Assembly: GCA_964370225.1 (NCBI GenBank)
Contig: CAYJII010000008.1
Span: 1-64,000, forward strand
Direction: 5' to 3'
Length of the DNA stretch: 64,000 nt
Source of the DNA: CAYJII01 sp964370225
Lineage (GTDB): Bacteria; Bacillota; Clostridia; Oscillospirales; Ruminococcaceae
The translations under genes and the position numbers were made by a program. The notes under the pieces were generated by a model, which worked only from the letters and a program-made list of their open reading frames with translations, was not told where the DNA came from and made no database searches. This document shows positions 26,585 through 33,531 of the stretch, in pieces (within the stretch, counting starts at the first letter, position 1; every line of letters starts with the position of its first letter).

Positions 26585-27850
26585 TTATTTACAAATTTCA
26601 TTCGGGTCAGCAATTTTTCCAGCAATTGCGCTAGCAGCTGCTACTTCTGGGCTAGCAAGATAAACTTCGGAGTTTACATGCCCCATTCTGCCAACAAAGT
26701 TACGGTTAGTAGTAGCAACAGCGCGTTCACCCTCTGCTAAAATCCCCATATGTCCGCCTAAGCATGGACCACATGTAGGTGTTGAAACCACACAGCCAGC
26801 ATCTATAAATGTTTCTAGGTATCCAAGTTTCATTGCTTCCTTATAAATAGTGTTAGTTCCAGGAATGATAATAACACGCACATCATCATGAACACGCTTG
26901 CCTTCCATGATTTTAGCAGCAGCTGCTAAATCGGAAATTCTACCATTTGTGCAAGAACCGATTACAACTTGGTCGATTTTTACTTCACCAACATTATCGA
27001 TTGTTCTTGTGTTATCAGGTAGATGAGGGAAAGAAACTGTAGATTTAATCTCAGATAAATTTATATCAAAAACCTCGTCATATATAGCATCATCATCAGC
27101 TTTGAATATTTCGTATTCGCGTGTCACTCTGTCTTTAATGTAATCAAGAGTTACCTCGTCCACTTCAAAAATCCCATTTTTAGCACCAGCTTCAATCGCC
27201 ATATTAGCAATACAAAGTCTATCATCTATCGTAAGGTTTTTAAGTCCTTCGCCTGAAAACTCCATGGATTTGTATAATGCACCGTCAACACCAATCATGC
27301 CGATGATGTGCAAGATAACATCTTTACCGCTAACCCATTTATTAAGTTTTCCTGTAACATTAAATTTTATAGCAGACGGAACTTTAAACCATGTCATACC
27401 CATTGCCATACCAGCTGCCATATCCGTACTACCTATACCAGTAGAAAATGCACCAAGTGCACCATATGTGCATGTATGTGAATCAGCACCGATGATAAGT
27501 TCACCAGGTGCTACCAAGCCCTTTTCTGGAAGTAAAGCATGCTCAATTCCCATATCGCCGACATCAAAGTAATTGGTGATTTGCATAGCTTTTGCAAAAG
27601 CACGACTTTGTTTACATTGTTGAGCAGCCTTTATATCTTTATTAGGAGTAAAGTGGTCCATTACCAGACAAACTTTATCCTTGTCAAATACTTTAGTAAA
27701 GCCTGCTTTTTCGAATTCATTAATCGCAACAGGTGAAGTGATATCATTACCTAATACCAAATCAAGCTTAGCGTTAATAAGCTCACCAGCAGTCACTTTA
27801 TCAAGCCCTGCATGTTTTGCTAGAATTTTTTGTGTTTGCGTCATTCCCAT
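26585..27850 (-). CDS. leuC: 3-isopropylmalate dehydratase large subunit
   Basis: A 421-residue aconitase-superfamily enzyme. Expected elements are MTQTQKILAKHAG at the N-terminus, VMDHFTPNKDIKAA, GADSHTCTYGALGAFSTGIGSTDMA, and the [4Fe-4S] ligands in VIGSCTNGR and TPTCGPCLGGHMG. A last block is NRNFVGRMGH. The ribosome site is weak (AAGAAG 9 bases upstream), and an internal ATG two codons later is equally possible. It follows the VanY-like gene by 25 bases. Confidence 0.95.
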   Translation of the reverse strand: MGMTQTQKILAKHAGLDKVTAGELINAKLDLVLGNDITSPVAINEFEKAGFTKVFDKDKVCLVMDHFTPNKDIKAAQQCKQSRAFAKAMQITNYFDVGDMGIEHALLPEKGLVAPGELIIGADSHTCTYGALGAFSTGIGSTDMAAGMAMGMTWFKVPSAIKFNVTGKLNKWVSGKDVILHIIGMIGVDGALYKSMEFSGEGLKNLTIDDRLCIANMAIEAGAKNGIFEVDEVTLDYIKDRVTREYEIFKADDDAIYDEVFDINLSEIKSTVSFPHLPDNTRTIDNVGEVKIDQVVIGSCTNGRISDLAAAAKIMEGKRVHDDVRVIIIPGTNTIYKEAMKLGYLETFIDAGCVVSTPTCGPCLGGHMGILAEGERAVATTNRNFVGRMGHVNSEVYLASPEVAAASAIAGKIADPNEICK

Positions 27851-27875
27851 TAATTACACTTCTTTCTTTTAATAT

Positions 27876-28712
27876 TTATTGCTCATCTAACGCAAGGTAT
27901 TCCTCAAGCGTTAAATTGTTTTGTGTCATATAAGTAGCGGCTTCTACACCGACATATCTATAATGCCATGGTTCGTAAATGATACCTGTAATTTCAGTTT
28001 TTTCTTTTGGATATCTCAATACAAAACCATATTCATAACAATGTTCAAATAGCCACTGAATTTCAGGACGTGTTTCAATTTCTTCTTCCAAGCGTTGGAA
28101 CTCAGGCGTTACAAGGTCTAATGCTAGCCCAGTTTGATGCTCGCTTGTTCCAGGTTGCGCCACTACCATTTTTGCGGTTGCTACTGCTTCTTCATCGTTA
28201 TACCCCAGCGCTTTTTGTCGCTCGACTTTATTTGCAAATAACCCAGCTTGATAATCGTATGAGCGATAAGCAGAGGCTACCATTATTGTGTATCCGTCCT
28301 GTGCGGCTGCGTCAATCATAGCGTTAAGCTCTGTCACAATTCGCGCATCCACTTGATATCCACTTGATAGAGTAGCAAGCTCTACTGGAAATTCAGGGCC
28401 AGTCGGACTGGCTTCACTAGCTAAAATTAAATTCCATGCATCAGTATCGATGTCCATAACAGGCTCCTCTTCTACTACGTCGGATGAAGTGGTTTCGGTA
28501 TCGTCAACCTCGGATAAATTATCATCAGAAATATCATCTTCTGATGATGTGGTATCATCATCTACAATCACAGTAGAATCCGAAACACTAAGGTTAGTAT
28601 CGCTGTCTTCAAGCGGTTTTACTAAGTTTAAATTTAAAAAAATAAAGGTGATGAGTATACCCAAAGCAAAGATTAAAATTACAGTTAATAGTATTTTAAT
28701 AGAGTTATTCAT
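27876..28712 (-). CDS. VanY-like D-alanyl-D-alanine carboxypeptidase (M15B)
   Basis: A 278-residue membrane-anchored peptidase. One N-terminal helix (residues about 6-27) is followed by an acidic Ser/Asp/Thr linker (about 35-88), then the M15 domain. Zinc and catalytic motifs are present: SEHQTGLALD (HxxxxxxD) and EPWHYRY (ExxH), plus SAYRSYDYQAGLF. It trims the terminal D-Ala of peptidoglycan precursors outside the cell. It is the first gene of a minus-strand run that continues into leuC after 25 bases. Confidence 0.88.
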   Translation of the reverse strand: MNNSIKILLTVILIFALGILITFIFLNLNLVKPLEDSDTNLSVSDSTVIVDDDTTSSEDDISDDNLSEVDDTETTSSDVVEEEPVMDIDTDAWNLILASEASPTGPEFPVELATLSSGYQVDARIVTELNAMIDAAAQDGYTIMVASAYRSYDYQAGLFANKVERQKALGYNDEEAVATAKMVVAQPGTSEHQTGLALDLVTPEFQRLEEEIETRPEIQWLFEHCYEYGFVLRYPKEKTEITGIIYEPWHYRYVGVEAATYMTQNNLTLEEYLALDEQ

Positions 28713-28762
28713 ATTTTTTCCTCCAGTATATTAATACGTTAAAGCATATTTTCTCTTTTTAG

Positions 28763-28791
28763 ATTATACACTATTATTATTAATATTTAAA
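28763..28791 (-). promoter_or_regulatory. Possible promoter of the VanY-like/leu run
   Basis: Minus strand: TTTAAA (28786-28791), 17-base spacer, TATAAT (28763-28768). The -35 is poor. No leader peptide, T-box or terminator is visible between it and the start. Confidence 0.42.
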
Positions 28792-28907
28792 TAGGAAAAC
28801 CATTAATATTTGCTTAAAAAACAAGAGTTTTTTGAGTTTTAACAAAAAAGTCACAAACTGTACGAAAGAATATATTAAAATAAACAAAGTATCGTACATA
28901 ATAAACA

Positions 28908-28936
28908 TTAACAAAATAAGAAAAATGTGGTATAAT
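28908..28936 (+). promoter_or_regulatory. Promoter of the class A PBP gene
   Basis: TTAACA (28908-28913), 17-base spacer, TATAAT (28931-28936) with extended -10 TGG. Confidence 0.75.
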
Positions 28937-29019
28937 ATATTTTAGCAGTTTTATGACAGAGTTTTCGAGCATGAAATTCGAAGTGTAATATATATTTTTT
29001 AAGGGAGCATATATTTTTT

Positions 29020-31320
29020 ATGGATAATAGGAAAAACCAAAAACCATCAAATAGTAAAAAGTCTGTTGTGCGTGGAACAAAGCCAACAACACCGACAAAT
29101 AAAAGTACAAGCACGAGTACACGAGCAAAAACTTCTAGTGCTAAAAAGGGTAGCTATAAAAAAGTAGTGAGAGCCTCACAAATGCCGAAAGTGCACAAAT
29201 CACATGTTGCAGTTAGAGCAACTTCGGCGACCATCAGAGGAATAGTGAAAAGTGTTTTCACCATATTCATGGTAATTGTAATGATAGTATGCGTTGTTGG
29301 AACAGCTGGGATTATCGTTTTAATGCAGTATATCGACACGCTTACACCGCTTGATATCACAGATATCGAGCTTGGATATACCACCACATTGTATGGTAAA
29401 AATTCAGCGGGCGAAGATGTCGAGATGCTCAAAATTTCTGGTGACGGTTATAGAGAGTGGTCCGATTTAGAGGCTATGCCTCAAATCCTTATTGACGCTT
29501 TTGTTTATACCGAGGATGAGGAATATCTTGAGCATACAGGGGTTGACTGGCTAAGAACTATCGCTGCATTCATAAGCATGGTAGGGCCAGAAATTTCAGT
29601 TGGTGGTGGTTCTACTATCACACAACAGCTAATCAAAAATATTAATGGCGATTTTTATAACAGAACGCCTACGGTGAAAATGCAAGAAATTCTAGGTGCG
29701 ATTAATCTGGAAATGCACTACACTAAAGAGCAAATTCTTGAAGCTTACCTTAACTATGTAACGCTTGGACCAAATGTTTATGGTGTAAAAGCTGCCGCAC
29801 ATTACTACTTCGGGATAACTGATTTAAATCAGCTCACCGTTGCACAAGCAGCTTCACTAGCGTGTATCGCACAAGCTCCAAACTCACTAAATCCAAGAGA
29901 TGGTGCTGAGGAAAATGCTGAGAGAAGACAGTATACTTTAGGCAAAATGCTTGAGTTTGGCGCTATAAACGAAACTCAATATACAGAAGCTTTAGTTGCG
30001 GACATTGCTACATTACCATCTGCTCCTTCAAATGCAGTTGGTCAAGCTTCAGAAGGTATATATAGCTGGTTTGTAGATGCTGCACTTATGCAAGTAAGCG
30101 AGCATTTTGCAGAAGAATATGGCTACACAGAATCAGAAGCGCTTGAAGAAATCAGAGGCGGTGGGTATGACATTTACACTACTGTTGATATTGATATGCA
30201 AAAGCGCTTAGAAGAAATGTTTAAAAGTGACGAACTTTTAAGGACAGTTGGTATGGATCCACAGCCTGAGGCTGCAATGGTTATCATGGACTTGCAAGGT
30301 AATATTCAAGCGTTAGTTGGCGGTAGGGATGAGAAAACATCATCGCTTAGCTTTAACCGAGCTACTCAAGATGCGCGTAGTGCGGGTTCTACTATGAAGC
30401 CAATTACGGTTTATGGTCTTGGAATACAGTCCAATTTAATAAACTGGTCTACAATTTATATTGATGGACCTAAAAAGATAATCAATGGCAGAAACTGGCC
30501 GAGCAACTCCGGTGGTGGCTGGTCAAATCAGCCGATAACTGTTGCAGACGCACTAAAAGTATCCAAAAACACAGTGCCAGTTGAAATTATGCAACAACTC
30601 GGCATAGAAAACTGTTTTAACTTTTTAACAGACACTCTTGGCTTCACATCTCTAGATCCAAACTCGATAGATATGTCAGAAAACTTAACACTTGGTATGA
30701 CGAGCGAAGGTGTGTATCTAGATGAACTAGCTGCATCATATAATATATTTGCAAACGGCGGTTTGTACTACGAACCAATGACTTATAACAGAGTATTAAA
30801 TGCGAAAAACGAAATCGTACTACAAAATGCACTTGACCCAATTCAAGCACTTGATTCCGATAGCTCATATATCATGAATAAAATGCTTTGGAATGTTGTT
30901 AATGCTGCTGGTGGTACAGGGGGAAGAGCGAGAATATCTGGGATGAATACAATCGGTAAAACAGGTACATCGGATGAAGATAAGGAAAAATCATTCGTAG
31001 GCTCAACACCATATTACACAGCTGCTATCAGGACTGCTTATGACCAAAAAACTGAGTACGCGGATTTAAACGTAGCAAGAGTAGGGAATAATATCTACAA
31101 TACTTGGAATGAGATTATGACAGAGTTCCATGCGGGACTACCAAACACTGATTTCCCGATTTCTTCTGAGGGCGTAGTTAGCAGAACTTATTGCACAAGC
31201 TCGGGACTACTTGCTGGTTCAAGCTGTACTTCAACTGCAACTGGTCTATACAAAGAAAATGCACTGCCAGGAGTATGCAGCTTATCGCATGTTGCTCCTA
31301 CTACTGAGGAAACTGAATAA
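29020..31320 (+). CDS. Class A penicillin-binding protein (PBP1a family)
   Basis: A 766-residue bifunctional peptidoglycan synthase. A basic Ser/Thr/Lys-rich cytoplasmic tail (residues 1-70) precedes one membrane helix (about 78-102). The GT51 glycosyltransferase domain shows YTEDEEYLEHTGVDW and GGSTITQQLIKN. The transpeptidase has SAGSTMK (active Ser about 457), SKN and KTGTS. A short Cys-containing C-terminal tail ends in Thr/Glu. AAGGGAG precedes the ATG by 12 bases. Own promoter and terminator, so probably monocistronic. Confidence 0.94.
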   Translation: MDNRKNQKPSNSKKSVVRGTKPTTPTNKSTSTSTRAKTSSAKKGSYKKVVRASQMPKVHKSHVAVRATSATIRGIVKSVFTIFMVIVMIVCVVGTAGIIVLMQYIDTLTPLDITDIELGYTTTLYGKNSAGEDVEMLKISGDGYREWSDLEAMPQILIDAFVYTEDEEYLEHTGVDWLRTIAAFISMVGPEISVGGGSTITQQLIKNINGDFYNRTPTVKMQEILGAINLEMHYTKEQILEAYLNYVTLGPNVYGVKAAAHYYFGITDLNQLTVAQAASLACIAQAPNSLNPRDGAEENAERRQYTLGKMLEFGAINETQYTEALVADIATLPSAPSNAVGQASEGIYSWFVDAALMQVSEHFAEEYGYTESEALEEIRGGGYDIYTTVDIDMQKRLEEMFKSDELLRTVGMDPQPEAAMVIMDLQGNIQALVGGRDEKTSSLSFNRATQDARSAGSTMKPITVYGLGIQSNLINWSTIYIDGPKKIINGRNWPSNSGGGWSNQPITVADALKVSKNTVPVEIMQQLGIENCFNFLTDTLGFTSLDPNSIDMSENLTLGMTSEGVYLDELAASYNIFANGGLYYEPMTYNRVLNAKNEIVLQNALDPIQALDSDSSYIMNKMLWNVVNAAGGTGGRARISGMNTIGKTGTSDEDKEKSFVGSTPYYTAAIRTAYDQKTEYADLNVARVGNNIYNTWNEIMTEFHAGLPNTDFPISSEGVVSRTYCTSSGLLAGSSCTSTATGLYKENALPGVCSLSHVAPTTEETE

Positions 31321-31326
31321 AACCAA

Positions 31327-31358
31327 AAAGCTGTGTCAGTATATACTGACACAGCTTT
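31327..31358. terminator. Bidirectional terminator between PBP and superoxide reductase genes
   Basis: A stem of at least 13 bp (31327-31339 with 31346-31358, arm AAAGCTGTGTCAG) around TATATA. Third member of the AAAGCTGTG group. Confidence 0.88.
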
Positions 31359-31370
31359 AATAATTATAGT

Positions 31371-31754
31371 TTATACATCTGTTTTCCACAAACCATGTAA
31401 ATTGCAATAAGCGTATACCGAGATAGGAGCATCGTCTGCGAAAGCAAATTTTGCGATTGGAGCATCGGTAGAACATAACATTTTCTTTTGTCCGCCTTTT
31501 TCTGTCAAAACGTAGATGAATTCGATAAAATGGGCATCTGTCATAGGATGTTCTACTTCGCCCACAGTCACAGTAATTTCGTTTGTGCCTTTTTTTATAA
31601 CAGGCAAATGTTTTTCCACAGCAGCATCAACGGTGTTAGCAGCTAAAAGTTCCATTTTTTCACCGCAACAAATAATAGGCACACCTTGGTTTTTAATAAA
31701 TCCGATTAAGTTTCCGCAATGTTTGCATATAAAGAATTTGTCTGAATTTTTCAT
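31371..31754 (-). CDS. dfx: Desulfoferrodoxin (2Fe superoxide reductase)
   Basis: A 127-residue protein that reduces superoxide to hydrogen peroxide without making oxygen, a strict-anaerobe defence. The N-terminal desulforedoxin centre has C10, C13, C29 and C30. The catalytic centre has H49, H69, H75, C117 and H120, with the E47-K48 pair beside it. All ligands are present, so it should be a functional 2Fe enzyme. It carries a promoter matching the sigma-A consensus exactly, suggesting strong constitutive expression unless a repressor acts. Convergent with the PBP gene. Confidence 0.96.
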   Translation of the reverse strand: MKNSDKFFICKHCGNLIGFIKNQGVPIICCGEKMELLAANTVDAAVEKHLPVIKKGTNEITVTVGEVEHPMTDAHFIEFIYVLTEKGGQKKMLCSTDAPIAKFAFADDAPISVYAYCNLHGLWKTDV

Positions 31755-31833
31755 AATCTTACCTCCATTGAATAATTACATTAGTGGCGTATGAAAATGT
31801 AAAAGCTTTTCTAAAATAAGTGCTTATAAAATT

Positions 31834-31862
31834 ATTATACATTGATTGCGATATGCTGTCAA
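31834..31862 (-). promoter_or_regulatory. Consensus promoter of dfx
   Basis: Minus strand: TTGACA (31857-31862), 17-base spacer, TATAAT (31834-31839). Both hexamers are perfect. It lies about 80 bases upstream of the ATG. Confidence 0.8.
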
Positions 31863-31904
31863 CGCAGATTTTGGAGAATAAAAATATATTTTAGTAAAAA
31901 TTTG

Positions 31905-31933
31905 TTGATAAATAGATAACAATATGTTAAAAT
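31905..31933 (+). promoter_or_regulatory. Promoter of the NCS2 permease gene
   Basis: TTGATA (31905-31910), 17-base spacer, TAAAAT (31928-31933), extended -10 TGT. Transcription would begin near 31940, inside the shared 29-bp motif. Confidence 0.68.
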
Positions 31934-31935
31934 AA

Positions 31936-31964
31936 TTCTTAACATATTTATAAATGTTACAAAA
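31936..31964. repeat. Copy 2 of the 29-bp motif, at the NCS2 transcription start
   Basis: TTCTTAACATATTTATAAA, then TG, then TTACAAAA. It matches 7340-7368 at 27 of 29 positions. This copy also contains the inverted repeat TAACAT/ATGTTA, partly lost in copy 1. Confidence 0.5.
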
Positions 31965-31981
31965 GAAAAGAGGTATAGCAA

Positions 31982-33343
31982 ATGTCAAAAAAAGAATTTC
32001 ATTTATATCCCGATACCGCAATTTTCGATGCTAGAAAATTAGGTATTCCGAAAATGACTTTGCTGGGCATACAACATCTATTTGCGATGTTCGGTGCTAC
32101 AGTACTAGTTCCTGCAATCACAGGACTTTCGGTAAGTGCAACATTATTGTTTGCGGGATTGGGCACATTACTATTTCATTTTATCACAAAATTACAAGTC
32201 CCAGCGTTTTTAGGCAGTTCATTCGCATTTTTAGGTGCATATGGTCTTGTTACTTCAACTGGTTTGGAAATCCCATTGACCTACTCTAGCTTAGGTGTAG
32301 CGATAGCAGGGGTTATGTATCTTATCCTAGCTGGTTGTGTAAAAGCATTTGGTACAAATCGTGTTATGCGATATTTCCCACCGATTGTTACAGGTCCTGT
32401 AATTATATCAATCGGTCTTACGCTATCACAAACAGCGGTTGACAGCGCATCGGGCAACTGGATAGTTTCTATAGTAGCAGTGCTTGTAGTAATCTGCTTT
32501 AATATTTGGGGCAAAGGAATGATGAAAATCATCCCTATTTTATTGGGGGTAGTATCAAGTTATGTGCTATCAATGGTAATTGACCCAGCGACTCGCGAAG
32601 TGTTTGTAAACAACTGGAATAGTGCTGCATGGATAGGACTTCCTTTTTCATGGGACCAAACAGCGCTATCTATTTTCGATGAGAACTTTAATCCATCAAT
32701 GGCGATTTCAGCTATCATCACAATATTGCCGATTACACTAGCTACAATGATGGAACATATCGGCGATGTTTGCGCAATCAGCTCAACAACAGGTAAAAAC
32801 TACCTAGAAAAACCAGGACTGCACAGAACATTATTAGGCGACGGTGTTGCGACTACAATTGCTGCGCTATTCGGTGCACCAGCAAACACTACTTATGGTG
32901 AAAACACTGGTGTTATGGCGCTATCAAAAGTATATGACCCAAAAGTTATCCGTATCGCAGCAGTTTTTAGTATGCTACTTTCATTCTCACCAAAATTTGC
33001 TGCTATTATTGCATCATTACCAGCTGCAACAGTTGGCGGTGTTAGCTTAATCCTATACGGTATGATTGCTGCTGTTGGCGTAAGAAATATCGTAGAAAAT
33101 AAAGTTGACTTTACAAGAAGCCGTAATGTTGTTATCGCAGCAATGATATTAGTTCTTGCTATCGGTATCAGATTTAGTACAATTGGCGCAATCGCATTTA
33201 CGATTGGTGGCATCTCAATTAGCTTATCTGGACTAGCGGTAGCTTCAATTGTGGGTATACTGTTAAACGCAGTTTTACCAGGCAACGAATATGTTTTCGG
33301 TTCAACCGAGCATGGCGACACAGCTGTTAACTTTGAAGTATAA
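31982..33343 (+). CDS. NCS2-family nucleobase permease, uracil permease type
   Basis: A 453-residue membrane protein with about 14 hydrophobic segments. UraA-like signatures are LGIQHLFAMFGATVLVPAI (residues about 24-42), QVPAFLGSSFAFLGAY, and the substrate-site region GAPANTTYGENTGVMALSK. The family imports uracil, xanthine or related bases with protons. The TTYGENTGVMALSK form points to the uracil branch, but the exact base is not proven. AGAGG precedes the ATG. No purine or PreQ1 riboswitch is visible in the 5' leader. Confidence 0.88.
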   Translation: MSKKEFHLYPDTAIFDARKLGIPKMTLLGIQHLFAMFGATVLVPAITGLSVSATLLFAGLGTLLFHFITKLQVPAFLGSSFAFLGAYGLVTSTGLEIPLTYSSLGVAIAGVMYLILAGCVKAFGTNRVMRYFPPIVTGPVIISIGLTLSQTAVDSASGNWIVSIVAVLVVICFNIWGKGMMKIIPILLGVVSSYVLSMVIDPATREVFVNNWNSAAWIGLPFSWDQTALSIFDENFNPSMAISAIITILPITLATMMEHIGDVCAISSTTGKNYLEKPGLHRTLLGDGVATTIAALFGAPANTTYGENTGVMALSKVYDPKVIRIAAVFSMLLSFSPKFAAIIASLPAATVGGVSLILYGMIAAVGVRNIVENKVDFTRSRNVVIAAMILVLAIGIRFSTIGAIAFTIGGISISLSGLAVASIVGILLNAVLPGNEYVFGSTEHGDTAVNFEV

Positions 33344-33359
33344 AGCATAAATGAATTTA

Positions 33360-33402
33360 TAATAGCCATGGAGTTTTAAAACTCCATGGCTATTATTTTT
33401 TA
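33360..33402. terminator. Terminator after the NCS2 gene
   Basis: A long palindrome with arms around AATAGCCATGGAGT and an AT centre (33360-33396), followed by T residues. Confidence 0.88.
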
Positions 33403-33422
33403 CTAGCTTTTAAAATGCACAA

Positions 33423-33457
33423 AAAATACAGTGTGAATTTAATTCACACTGTATTTT
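33423..33457. terminator. Second hairpin, terminator for adhE
   Basis: A 15-bp stem (33423-33437 with 33443-33457, arm AAAATACAGTGTGAA), 5-base loop. Read from the minus strand it ends in T residues, about 75 bases after the adhE stop. Confidence 0.82.
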
Positions 33458-33531
33458 AAATGTTCCGTATGATTACCGTTTTATCAGGTTGGAATTGTGG
33501 TAAAACGAGGCATAGAGTAAAAAGGAAGGAA

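Larger units (their letters stand above)
28713..29019. other. 307-bp divergent intergenic region between VanY-like and PBP genes
   Basis: Contains the two outward promoters listed separately. The rest is AT-rich with no coding frame, stem-loop or operator that I can support. Confidence 0.5.

Noticed and set aside
24479..28791. T-box or leader peptide for leucine control
   Set aside because: I looked upstream of the VanY-like gene and between genes and found no specifier stem, T-box sequence or Leu-rich leader frame.
31921..31946. Rex-like TGTTAA/TTAACA repeat near the NCS2 promoter
   Set aside because: The half-sites are separated by 8 bases instead of 4 and overlap the -10, so the match to the Rex consensus is not convincing.
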